This document shows positions 38,021 to 47,062 of a stretch of DNA of 58,017 nt, in pieces. The DNA comes from Methylobacterium cerastii (GTDB lineage Bacteria > Pseudomonadota > Alphaproteobacteria > Rhizobiales > Beijerinckiaceae): positions 1-58,017 of the forward strand of contig NZ_BPQG01000022.1 of assembly GCF_022179125.1 (NCBI RefSeq), in the 5' to 3' direction. The translations under genes and the position numbers were made by a program. Positions within the stretch are counted from its first letter, which is position 1, and each line of letters opens with the position of its first letter. The notes under the pieces are model-generated. The model was not told the origin of the DNA, did no database searches, and worked only from the letters and a program-made list of their open reading frames with translations.

Positions 38021-38911
38021 ATGCTCGACGCCACGAAGCTCCTCGCCAATGCCCTGGGCGAACATCTCGCCCTGGTCTACCGGCGCACCTTCGGCAGCCG
38101 GGAGCCGGGCTATGTCGAGGTGATCGAGGAATCGGCGCGGCTGACCATCGAGCGGATCGCGCAGAGCGACGCGCTCTATCACGATGCCGACCACACCACC
38201 CTCGTGACGCTGGTGACCCAGGACATCCTGCGCGGCCGCTTCGTGGCGCAGGGGGTGTCGCCGCGGGACTGGCTGCACGCGATCCTGGCCGCGCTCTACC
38301 ACGACATCGGCTACGTCCGCGGCGTCTGCGCCGGCGACACGCGCACCCGGTTCGTGATCGACCGGGCCGGCACCACCGTCGGGCTGCCGCGCGGGGCGTC
38401 CGATGCCGGGCTCACCGCGCACCACGTCGAGCGCTCGAAGATCGCGGTGTGGGAGCGCTTCGCTACCCACGAGTTCGTCGACGCCGGCCGCGTGGCACGC
38501 GCGATCGAGCTGACGCGCTTCCCCGTGCCCGACGACGGCGACCACGCCGAGACCGCCACGGAGGCCGGGCTGATGCGCGCGGCCGACCTCATCGGCCAGC
38601 TCGGCGATCCGCTCTATCCGCGAAAACTCAACGCGCTGTTCCACGAGCTGCGCGAGGCGGGCCTGTGCGAATCGCTCGGCTACGTCGACCCGGCGGATCT
38701 GGCCGAGCGCTACCCGAGCTTCTTCTGGGGCAAGGTCGAGCCGGTGATCGGCGACGCCATCCGCGCCCTCGACCTCACCGTGGAGGGACGGCGCTGGGTC
38801 GCCAACCTCTACGCCCACGTCTTCGCGATCGAGCACGACCGCCGCCGCATGGGGCCGCATCCCGGTTCGCCTGAATCCCCCACTTTGCCGCCCCTCTTGA
38901 CCGAACCTTGA
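38021..38911 (+). CDS. HD-domain phosphohydrolase
   Basis: A 296-residue metal-dependent phosphohydrolase of the HD superfamily: YHDADHTTLV (His54, His58) precedes the AALYHDIGYVRG HD dyad (His94-Asp95), with TAHHVERS and AADLIGQLGDP downstream. Substrate unknown; cyclic nucleotides or nucleotides are typical. It has normal high GC although it directly follows the AT-rich DUF4062 patch. A small cysteine-rich gene follows 46 bp later. Confidence 0.88.
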   Translation: MLDATKLLANALGEHLALVYRRTFGSREPGYVEVIEESARLTIERIAQSDALYHDADHTTLVTLVTQDILRGRFVAQGVSPRDWLHAILAALYHDIGYVRGVCAGDTRTRFVIDRAGTTVGLPRGASDAGLTAHHVERSKIAVWERFATHEFVDAGRVARAIELTRFPVPDDGDHAETATEAGLMRAADLIGQLGDPLYPRKLNALFHELREAGLCESLGYVDPADLAERYPSFFWGKVEPVIGDAIRALDLTVEGRRWVANLYAHVFAIEHDRRRMGPHPGSPESPTLPPLLTEP

Positions 38912-38957
38912 CCGATCTGGTGTGTTCTTGTTCTGTTCTCACAGCGAGTCGCACCCC

Positions 38958-39221
38958 ATGCCCGCCGCCGCCCAACCCCGCCCGGCCGACCCGTCCCCAA
39001 GCTGCTCGCCCCCAAGCTGTTCGCCGCAAAGCTGTTCGCCGCAAAGCTGCCCGGTGGAGGAGATCGCGCGCGCCTACCTCCTCACCAGCGCCGGCGACGC
39101 GGACCTGGCGCTCCGCTGCGTCATCGCCGACGCGCTCTCCGACCTGCTCGAATCCGACCGCCGCGCGCGCGAGCGCAGCCGCCTGATCTCGCGGGGTTAC
39201 GTGCGGGGGCGGGACGGGTAG
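38958..39221 (+). CDS. Small hypothetical protein with tandem SC(S)PQ repeat
   Basis: An 87-residue frame. Residues ~10-30 carry a serine-cysteine repeat (CSPPSCSPQSCSPQSC), coded by 15-bp tandem units around 38998-39052. The C-terminal half (VEEIARAYLLTSAGDADLALRCVIADALSDLLESDRRARERSRL) looks like a conserved helical domain. No known function. The ATG at 38958 follows the HD gene closely and may be co-transcribed. Confidence 0.55.
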   Translation: MPAAAQPRPADPSPSCSPPSCSPQSCSPQSCPVEEIARAYLLTSAGDADLALRCVIADALSDLLESDRRARERSRLISRGYVRGRDG

Positions 39222-39244
39222 GGGGCTGCGCCAGACAGCCCAAA

Positions 39245-39380
39245 CCCCGTCATTCCAGTGCGCCGAAGGCGAGCCCGGAATCCAGACGCGCCGCGCGGGC
39301 TCGAAGGGCCGGGACGCTTCACCTCGGAGCCCGCGGCGGCTCTGGATTCCGGGCTCTGCTGCGCAGCCCCGGAATGACGG
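39245..39380 (-). repeat. 136-bp dispersed palindromic repeat, copy B
   Basis: Reverse complement of copy A (22644-22763) over both ends: GTCATTCCGGGGCTGCGCAG at one end and GGGCTCGCCTTCGGCGCACT at the other, with a differing middle. It fills the gap between the small cysteine-rich gene and prs. Both copies lie in gene-to-gene gaps of housekeeping DNA. Confidence 0.8.
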
Positions 39381-39430
39381 AGCGGTTTTTGAGGACGCTG
39401 TGTTCGGATGCCCTGGACGGGCCATGACGC

Positions 39431-40375
<945 letters not shown>

Positions 40376-40559
40376 GCCTGCGGGCTCAACATCTGGGGTC
40401 TCGGGCCGAGACACGTCCTGAAGACTGGAACGGCCGGCCGATCGACAGGCCCGCCGGCATCCGCGTCGGTCGGGCTCTTACCAGTGCGGTCGAACCGTCA
40501 CAATGGCCGGGCCCGCCCGCTGCACAGCCCCCTGCACGGCCCCCTGCACAGCCGGGCGC

Positions 40560-40787
40560 CTACGGCTCGAGCAGGCGGTGGAGGTGGACGACGAAGTAGC
40601 GGGTCTGCGCGCTGTCGACCGTGGCCTGGGCCTTGGCGCGCCACGCGACCTTGGCCGAGGCGTAGTCGGGGAAGATGCCGACGATGTCGAGGCCGGCCAG
40701 ATCCTTGAACCGGAGCCCGTCGATGTCCTCCAGCTCGCCGCCGAAGACGAGGTGCAGCAGCTGGTCGCTGGCGGTCGTGGTGGTCAC
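40560..40787 (-). CDS. DUF4170 family protein
   Basis: A 75-residue protein matching DUF4170: LLHLVFGGELEDIDGLRFKDLAGLDIVGIFPDYASAKVAWRAKAQATVDSAQTRYFVVHLHRLLEP, cited here in outline. Function unknown, common in alphaproteobacteria. It lies downstream of the PAS gene on the same strand. Behind its stop, at about 40520-40560, are short direct repeats of GCACAGCCCCCT and GGCCCCCTGC. Confidence 0.85.
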   Translation of the reverse strand: MTTTTASDQLLHLVFGGELEDIDGLRFKDLAGLDIVGIFPDYASAKVAWRAKAQATVDSAQTRYFVVHLHRLLEP

Positions 40788-40892
40788 GGGTCTCTCCTGG
40801 TCGCGGCACGCCGCCCCACAGGCAGGACGCGTGCCGCAGGACGCGGCATCGCCAACCCCGCGGCCGCCGTCAAGCCCGCGCGGCCCCGGCCC

Positions 40893-41507
40893 TCAATGCA
40901 GCGCGGTCGGCGGCACGGCCGCGCGCTCGGCCCGGGCGATCTCGCGGCCGATCTGAAGCAGCAGGCGCTCGGTCATCCCGCGAAGCGCTTCGGATCCGCT
41001 CTCGCCGACAACCCCGTGCAACGCGATGCAGAGGTCGGCGGCACGCACCAGCGGCGCCTCCGGCTCGCCGATCGACGGGGTCGCGACGGAGCCGGCGTCC
41101 ATGGTCCGGACCTCGGTGATGTCGATCAGGATGCCGGTGCTGCGCACGGGGCGCCCGCGAGGATCGTGGAAGATCCGGCCGCGGCACAGGAGCCAGCGCG
41201 TCTGCCCGGAGAGCATCCCGGCCCGGTACTCCGCCAGCATCAGGCCGCCGGCCTGCATGGCGCGCTCCACCTCCTGCGTCATCCAGGGGACGTCGTCGGG
41301 ATGGATGCCGGCCACGGCGTCGGCGAACTCGAGGTCGCGGCCGGCCAGCGCGGCGTCCCCCGCCAGCAGCTCGGCGGCGCCGGGATCGTAGCGCACGCGC
41401 TGCGAGACCGGGTTCCAGTCCCAGGTGCCGACGACGCCCGACGCCTGGAGGGCGGCGTGCAGGTCCCCCACCGCCTGCCCTCGATCGTCGATGCCGTCGA
41501 ACTTCAT
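40893..41507 (-). CDS. PAS-domain protein without kinase domain
   Basis: A 204-residue protein: a PAS fold opens with LHAALQASGVVGTWDWNPVSQRVRYDPG and continues GIHPDDVPWMTQEVERAM and EYRAGMLSGQTRWLLCRGRIFHDPRGRPVRSTGILIDITE. The C-terminal 70 residues are helical with RGMTERLLLQIGREIARAE, a possible dimerisation helix. No kinase, GGDEF or output domain is present. The ATG at 41507 matches the start of the PAS unit; an in-frame earlier start (41570) is possible. Confidence 0.82.
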   Translation of the reverse strand: MKFDGIDDRGQAVGDLHAALQASGVVGTWDWNPVSQRVRYDPGAAELLAGDAALAGRDLEFADAVAGIHPDDVPWMTQEVERAMQAGGLMLAEYRAGMLSGQTRWLLCRGRIFHDPRGRPVRSTGILIDITEVRTMDAGSVATPSIGEPEAPLVRAADLCIALHGVVGESGSEALRGMTERLLLQIGREIARAERAAVPPTALH

Positions 41508-41663
41508 CGGCCTACCAGTATGCTTCCCGCTCTTCAGAAACCTTGAGCAACAATTTGTATACGAGTCCAACTCAATCGATACAACCGATCGCGCAAGTCT
41601 TGCGGTTCGGATCGGTCTACCGCCGTGCTACGACCCGCCGGCCGTAGAACCCGCGGACGGTCC

Positions 41664-42413
41664 ATGTCTCAGCACGACGACCTCGCCTGGAGAGCGGAGG
41701 CGGCCTGCCTGGTCGCATGCCCGGCGTCACGTCAACACCTTCTGGACGGGTGGCTGCTGCGCGCCTCGGGCGGGCCGACCCGGCGGACGAACTCGCTCAA
41801 CCCGACCCCCGGACCGCGCGGCCCGGCCGACGCGGCGATCGCGGTCTGCGAGCGTGCGTACGCGGCGCTCGGCCAGCCGGCGATCGTCCGCGTGGTGAGC
41901 CTCGCCCCGGAGCTCGACGAACCCCTGGCGGCGCGCGGCTACGGCGCGGAGGGCCACGCGTCGACCCTGTTCGCCGCCCTCGACGGGATGCCGGACGGGC
42001 TCGACTCAGGCGTGCGGCTGATGCCGGCGCCCGATGGCGACTGGCTCGCGCTGCGCAGCCGGCTTGCCGGCGCCGACGCGCAGGCCGCCGCGATCTACGC
42101 CGCGATGACGGGAGACTTGCGCGGTCCCCGCGCCTTCGCCGCCCTGGACCTTGCGGGGGAGACCGCTTCGATGGGCTACACCGTCCTCGATGGGCCGCTC
42201 GCGGTGATCGAATCCGTGGCGACGCCCCCGCAGCTGCGCGGGCGCGGCCATGCCCGCCGCACGGTCGGCGCGCTGATGCGCTGGGCCCGCGCCAACGGGG
42301 CCGTCGGCGCCTGCCTCCAGGTGGTGGCCGAGAACGCGGCCGCCCTGTCGCTCTACCGCGGCCTCGGGTTCCGCACCGAGTTGCTGCGCTACCACTACCG
42401 CCGCCAGGGTTGA
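41664..42413 (+). CDS. GNAT family N-acetyltransferase
   Basis: A 249-residue protein with a C-terminal acetyl-CoA-binding domain: VIESVATPPQLRGRGHARRTVGALM (motif A, about 182-204) and AENAAALSLYRGLGFRTELLRYHYR (motif B). The N-terminal half (WLLRASGGPTRRTNSLNP) is an unnamed extension found in this subfamily. Substrate unknown. Divergent from the PAS gene and convergent with xseA. Confidence 0.85.
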   Translation: MSQHDDLAWRAEAACLVACPASRQHLLDGWLLRASGGPTRRTNSLNPTPGPRGPADAAIAVCERAYAALGQPAIVRVVSLAPELDEPLAARGYGAEGHASTLFAALDGMPDGLDSGVRLMPAPDGDWLALRSRLAGADAQAAAIYAAMTGDLRGPRAFAALDLAGETASMGYTVLDGPLAVIESVATPPQLRGRGHARRTVGALMRWARANGAVGACLQVVAENAAALSLYRGLGFRTELLRYHYRRQG

Positions 42414-42444
42414 GCCGGCGGCCTCGAGGGTCGCCGGACCGGGC

Positions 42445-44178
42445 TCAAGCCTCGAACAGCGAGCCCTGCGCGGCGGCGGGCGCGGGCGGAGGCTCGGCCT
42501 CGGCTGCGGCCTTCGCCCGGCGCGGCGCACGCTTCTTCGCCGGGGCGGCGCCTTGCTTCGCCGGGGCGGGGCCTCGCTTCGCCGAGGGAGCACCCTCGGG
42601 CGCAGGAGCGCCCGCATCCACCTCGGTGCGGGCGGACACGAACCCGTCGGCGAATTCGAGGCTCAGGGGCGAGCCGGCCGGCAACCCGCGGCCGGAGCGG
42701 AGCGCAGCGCCTGCGCCGTCGCGGACCAGCACGTAGCCGCGGGCGAGCACGGCGCGATAGCCGAGGCTGCCGAGGAGGTCGCCGGCCCGGTCGAGCCGGG
42801 CGCGGCGGCGCTCGATCAGCCCGGCCGCCGCGTGGATCATCCGCCCATGCGAGGCCGCCAGCCGCTCGCGCGCGCGCGCCGCCTCGGTCTCGGCCCGGCG
42901 CAGGGTCGTCGTCCGGGCGACGACGAGGCGGTGGCCGAGGGCCGCCAGCGCGTCGCCCTTGCGGCTTGCGTGGTTGGCGAGCGCCTGGCGCGGCCGGTGG
43001 TCGATCGCCGAAAGCCGCGCCCGCGCGCGTTCCAAGACCAGTTCCGGCGGGTGCCGCGCGAGCCGGTCGAGCACGCGCGCGAACCGCTCGCGGAAGGCGC
43101 GCGCGTTGCCCGCCAGCGCCGGGGCGAGCCGGGCCTCGGCGAGGTCGAGGCGCTGGCGCTTGCCCGCGAGGAACGCGTCGGCATCGGGCATCGCCCGCAG
43201 GGCCGAGCGGAAATCCGCAGCCAGCCGGTCGAGCTTGCGCTCCACCGCCCCGCGGCGGCGGCGGGTCAAGTCGTCCAGCGCCAGCGCGAGGTCGGCCCGC
43301 ACCGGCACGGCCATCTCGGCGGCGCCCGTCGGCGTCGGCGCGCGCCGGTCGGAGACGAAGTCGATCAGCGTGGTGTCGGTCTCGTGCCCGACCGCCGAGA
43401 TCAGCGGGATCCGGCTCTCGAAGGCGGCGCGCACCACCGCCTCCTCGTTGAACGCCCACAGGTCCTCGATCGAGCCGCCGCCGCGGGCGACGATCAGCAC
43501 GTCCGGCTTACGGATCGGGCCGCCGGGGGGAAGCGCGTTGAAGCCGCGGATCGCGGCGGCGATCTCGTCGGCCGCCCCGTCGCCCTGCACGCGCACCGGC
43601 CAGACCAGGACGGGCCGCGGGAACCGGTCCTCGAGCCGGTGCAGGATGTCGCGGATCACCGCGCCGGTGGGGGAGGTCACCACCCCGACGACCTGCGGCA
43701 GGAACGGGATCGCCCGCTTGTGCTCGGCCGCGAACAGGCCCTCGGCCGCGAGGACGCGCTTGCGCTCCTCCAGCAGCGCCATCCAGGCGCCGACGCCGGC
43801 CGGCTCCAGGCTCTCGATGACGATCTGGTACGAGGACTTGCCGGGGAAGGTCGTGATCTTGCCCGTGGCGACGACCTCCAGCCCCTCCTGCGGCTTCTGC
43901 CGCAGGCGGTTGAACGTGCCCTTCCAGACTACGGCGTCGATGCGGGCGTTGCCGTCCTTGAGCGAGAAGTAGGCGTGGCCCGAGCCGTGCTGCCCGCGGA
44001 ACCCCGAGATCTCGCCGCGCAGCCGCACGTGCCCGAACGCGTCCTCCAGCGTGCGCTTCAACGCCGAGGCGAGGTCGCCCACCGACCATTCCGGCTGGTT
44101 GGCGACGAGCACCGCCGAGGACGGCACGTCGGCGGCCGGCGACGACCTGCGGGGGGCGGGGGGCGGGACCAGGGGCAT
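42445..44178 (-). CDS. xseA: Exodeoxyribonuclease VII large subunit
   Basis: Nuclease subunit for single-stranded DNA. The 577-residue product has an OB-fold start (WSVGDLASALKRTLEDAFGHVRLRGEISGF), GTFNRLRQKPQEGLEVVATGKI, the catalytic core with IVARGGGSIEDLWAFNEEAVVRA and SAVGHETDTTLIDFVSD, and a coiled-coil region. The last ~60 residues form an Ala/Pro/Lys-rich tail ending QGSLFEA, which resembles a sliding-clamp-binding motif. The ATG at 44178 is chosen over 44214. The small subunit gene xseB is not adjacent. Confidence 0.94.
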   Translation of the reverse strand: MPLVPPPAPRRSSPAADVPSSAVLVANQPEWSVGDLASALKRTLEDAFGHVRLRGEISGFRGQHGSGHAYFSLKDGNARIDAVVWKGTFNRLRQKPQEGLEVVATGKITTFPGKSSYQIVIESLEPAGVGAWMALLEERKRVLAAEGLFAAEHKRAIPFLPQVVGVVTSPTGAVIRDILHRLEDRFPRPVLVWPVRVQGDGAADEIAAAIRGFNALPPGGPIRKPDVLIVARGGGSIEDLWAFNEEAVVRAAFESRIPLISAVGHETDTTLIDFVSDRRAPTPTGAAEMAVPVRADLALALDDLTRRRRGAVERKLDRLAADFRSALRAMPDADAFLAGKRQRLDLAEARLAPALAGNARAFRERFARVLDRLARHPPELVLERARARLSAIDHRPRQALANHASRKGDALAALGHRLVVARTTTLRRAETEAARARERLAASHGRMIHAAAGLIERRRARLDRAGDLLGSLGYRAVLARGYVLVRDGAGAALRSGRGLPAGSPLSLEFADGFVSARTEVDAGAPAPEGAPSAKRGPAPAKQGAAPAKKRAPRRAKAAAEAEPPPAPAAAQGSLFEA

Positions 44179-44309
44179 GGCCGAAGTGCTATGCGGACGC
44201 GGCGGCGAGGTCAAAGCCCGCCGCAGGACGGTGGATCCGGTGCACGACGCGCACCTTCGTGCGATAGGACCCTTTCCCCGGTCCCGGATTTCGGGAACAC
44301 CCTGATCCC

Positions 44310-45590
44310 ATGAACATCCTCCTCGTCGGCAACGGCGGCCGCGAACACGCCCTCGCCTACGCCCTTGCGAAAAGCCCGCTCTGCACCCGTCTGTTCACGG
44401 CGCCGGGCAATCCCGGCACCGCCCGGCACGGCGAGAACCGGCCGGAGCTGGACGTCGCCGACCACGGCGCGGTCCGCGCCTTCTGCGAAGCCGAGCGCGT
44501 CGGCCTCGTCGTGATCGGGCCGGAGGCGCCGCTGGTCGCCGGCCTCGTCGACGACCTGACCCGGGCCGGCATCCGCGCCTTCGGGCCGACCCGGGCCGCC
44601 GCGCAGCTCGAAGGCTCGAAGGGCTTCACCAAGGCGCTGTGCAGCGAGCGCGGCATCCCGACGGCCGGCTACGGCCGCTTCGCCGCCCTCGACCCGGCGC
44701 TCGCCCACGTGCGCGCCAAGGGCGCCCCGATCGTGGTGAAGGCCGACGGCCTGGCCGCCGGCAAGGGCGTCACCGTCGCCGAGACGGTGGAGCAGGCCGA
44801 GGGCGCGCTGCGGGCGCTGTTCGCCGATGCGGGCGCGGAGGTGGTGATCGAGGAGTGCATGTTCGGCGAGGAGGCGAGCTTCTTCGCCCTGTGCGACGGC
44901 ACCCGGGCGATCGCCATGGGCACCGCGCAGGACCACAAGCGCGTCTTCGACGGCGACCGCGGCCCCAACACCGGCGGCATGGGCGCCTACTCGCCGGCCG
45001 GCATCGTCACGCCCGCGATCGAGCGGACCGTGATGGAGACGATCATCCAGCCGACGCTCGACGGCATGCGCGCGCGCGGCACGCCGTTCACCGGCATCCT
45101 CTATGCCGGCCTGATGCTGACCGCGGACGGGCCGAAGCTGATCGAGTACAACACCCGCTTCGGCGACCCCGAGGCGCAGGTGCTGATGCCGCGCCTCGCC
45201 TCCGACCTCGTCCCCGCTTTGCTCTCGGCCTGCGACGGCAACCTCGCCGGCGTCAGCCTGGAGTTCGACGCCTCGCGCGCCGCGCTCACCGTGGTGATGG
45301 CGGCGGCCGGCTATCCCGGCACGGTGGTGCGCGGCTCGACCATCCGCGGCATCGCCGACGCCGAGCGCGACGGCGCCCTGGTGTTCCAGGCCGGCACCCG
45401 CGCCGAGGGCGAGGCCATTCTGGCCGACGGCGGCCGCGTGCTCGCGGTCACCGCGCTCGGCGACAGCGTGCTGGAGGCGCAGGCCCGCGCCTACGCGGCC
45501 GTGGCCCGCATCGACTGGCCGGAAGGGTTCTGCCGCCGCGACATCGGCCAGCGCGCCGTCGCCCGCGAAGTCGCCGGCCAAGGCATCTAA
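44310..45590 (+). CDS. purD: Phosphoribosylamine-glycine ligase
   Basis: Second step of purine synthesis. The 426-residue ATP-grasp enzyme shows MNILLVGNGGREHALAYAL, ALFAPTRAAAQLEGSKGFTK in outline, PIVVKADGLAAGKGVTVAE, and HKRVFDGDRGPNTGGMGAYSPAG, with the metal site LMLTADGPKLIEYNTRFGDPEAQ. Complete. Divergent from xseA by 131 bp. Confidence 0.96.
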   Translation: MNILLVGNGGREHALAYALAKSPLCTRLFTAPGNPGTARHGENRPELDVADHGAVRAFCEAERVGLVVIGPEAPLVAGLVDDLTRAGIRAFGPTRAAAQLEGSKGFTKALCSERGIPTAGYGRFAALDPALAHVRAKGAPIVVKADGLAAGKGVTVAETVEQAEGALRALFADAGAEVVIEECMFGEEASFFALCDGTRAIAMGTAQDHKRVFDGDRGPNTGGMGAYSPAGIVTPAIERTVMETIIQPTLDGMRARGTPFTGILYAGLMLTADGPKLIEYNTRFGDPEAQVLMPRLASDLVPALLSACDGNLAGVSLEFDASRAALTVVMAAAGYPGTVVRGSTIRGIADAERDGALVFQAGTRAEGEAILADGGRVLAVTALGDSVLEAQARAYAAVARIDWPEGFCRRDIGQRAVAREVAGQGI

Positions 45591-45680
45591 TTTTTTGCGA
45601 TTGGGCGACGCGGGTGTGTCCCGCGCCGCGCCCAGTCCGGACGCCACCTGCGGGACACCCGGTCCGGCAGGTCCGAAAAA

Positions 45681-46658
45681 TCAGCGGCCGAGGGCGTAGA
45701 GGGCGATCGCGGCGGCGTTCGAGACGTTGAGGCTGCGGATCTCGCCGGTGAACGGGATCTTGGCGAGCACGTCGCAGCAGGCGCGGGTGCGCTCGCGCAG
45801 ACCCTTGCCCTCGGCGCCGAGGACGATGACCGCGGGCCGCGTCGGCGTGAGCGTGTCGAGGCCGGTCTCGGCGTCGGAATCGAGGCCGATGCGGGTGAAC
45901 CCCTGCTCGCCGAGGGTGATCAGCGCCTCGGCCAAATTGCGGACCACCAGGAACGGCACGTGCTCGAGGCCGCCCGAGGCGGATTTCGCCAGCACGCCGG
46001 TGGCGCCCGGCGCGTGGCGCGCCGTGGTGACGATGCCGGTGACGCCGAAGGCCGCGGCGGTGCGCACGATGGCGCCGACGTTGTGCGGATCGGTGATCTG
46101 GTCGAGGGCCAGCAGCAGCGCGTCGGCCGGCAGCGCGTCGAGGCCGGGCGAGGCGAGGGGGTCGGCCTCGAGGTAGAGGCCCTGATGCACCGCATCCGCC
46201 CCGAGCAGCCGGTTGATGTCGGCCGGCCGCACGAGCTCGGGCTCGATCCGCAGGGTTCCGAGCTCCTCGACGAGGCGCGCGGCGCCGTTCTCGGTGGCGA
46301 GCAGCCGGTGCAGCTTCCGCTCGGCGTTGCCCATCGCCTGCACCACGGGGTGGAAGCCGTAGAGCACGGCGGCCCCCTCGTGCGCCGGCTGCGGGCCGGC
46401 CGGCCGCGGCCGCTGGCCGTAGGCCGGCTTGCCGAAGCCGGGTTTGCCGAAAGCCGGCCTTCCGAAGCCGGGCTTGCCGTAACCGGACTTGCCGTCACCA
46501 GGCTTGCCGTAGCTCGGCTTCCCATACCCTGGCTTGCCGAAGCTGGACTTGCCATAGCCCGACTTGCCGTGATCAGCTTGGCCGAAGCCGGGCTTGCGCA
46601 CCTCGGACCCGGCCGGCCGGCCGCCGTCCTCGCCGCCGTCGTCGCTCTCGCTCGCCAT
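45681..46658 (-). CDS. rlmB: TrmH/RlmB-type rRNA 2'-O-methyltransferase with repeat-rich N-terminus
   Basis: SPOUT-fold methyltransferase, most like RlmB (23S rRNA Gm2251). The 325-residue product shows VLYGFHPVVQAMGNAERKLHRLLAT, motif 1 LDQITDPHNVGAIVRTAAAFG, motif 2 PAVIVLGAEGKGLRERTRACCD and motif 3 SLNVSNAAAIALYALG. Residues 21-82 are a basic low-complexity array of about twelve [Y/F]GK[P/S] units absent from typical RlmB. The ATG at 46658 is preferred. The gene points away from the tRNA-Glu gene. Confidence 0.9.
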   Translation of the reverse strand: MASESDDGGEDGGRPAGSEVRKPGFGQADHGKSGYGKSSFGKPGYGKPSYGKPGDGKSGYGKPGFGRPAFGKPGFGKPAYGQRPRPAGPQPAHEGAAVLYGFHPVVQAMGNAERKLHRLLATENGAARLVEELGTLRIEPELVRPADINRLLGADAVHQGLYLEADPLASPGLDALPADALLLALDQITDPHNVGAIVRTAAAFGVTGIVTTARHAPGATGVLAKSASGGLEHVPFLVVRNLAEALITLGEQGFTRIGLDSDAETGLDTLTPTRPAVIVLGAEGKGLRERTRACCDVLAKIPFTGEIRSLNVSNAAAIALYALGR

Positions 46659-46890
46659 CCGCTCAAACCATTCCAGAACCGTGCTGCGCGCGACCGCGCA
46701 GGCAGACCAGCGCCCCGCCAAGGCGCGCGAAGCGGCAGCGTTAGCACGCCCGGGACGAAGTTGCCGCACCCGCCCGGCGGCGCCGTCCCACCCCATCCGC
46801 GACAAACCGGCCCGCCACCGCCTCACAAGCCACGATCCGCCCGTTGCCCTCCGCCCGCGGTCCGACTATAGAAACCTCGGCCCAGCGCCA

Positions 46891-46965
46891 GCGCCCTTCG
46901 TCTATCGGTTAGGATGTCAGCCTTTCACGCTGAAGAGGCGGGTTCGACTCCCGCAGGGCGCGCCA
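46891..46965 (+). tRNA. tRNA-Glu (anticodon TTC)
   Basis: A full cloverleaf: acceptor stem GCGCCCT (46891-46897) pairs with AGGGCGC (46955-46961), the anticodon stem TCAGC/GCTGA encloses the loop CTTTCAC with anticodon TTC, and the T-arm GCGGGTTCGACTCCCGC is intact. Discriminator G46962 and genomically encoded CCA (46963-46965) follow. The integrase gene begins 98 bp later, so the 3' end is the probable attachment site of the island. Confidence 0.97.
46940..46965 (+). other. Putative left attachment site (attL) in the tRNA 3' end
   Basis: The 3' half of the tRNA-Glu gene (T-arm to CCA) is the usual crossover segment for tyrosine recombinases beside tRNA genes. A second copy should flank the far side of the island; none is seen down to 58017, so the right end probably lies beyond the window. 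Confidence 0.5.
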
Positions 46966-47062
46966 TTTGGCCGTTTCGGCCTCATCAACTCATTGTTTGT
47001 CAACGTTTGCACGCACTTCGGCCCTCTTGCACCCGGGTCGATCGCATAACATCGTGCATAAC

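Noticed and set aside
39245-39380. A small RNA gene before prs
   Set aside because: The palindrome is a copy of a dispersed repeat also present at 22644-22763, so its fold reflects the repeat family.
46410-46600. CRISPR-like or minisatellite array upstream of the tRNA
   Set aside because: The repeats are codon-phased (GK[P/S][F/Y]G units) within the rlmB frame, with no spacers; it is a protein repeat.
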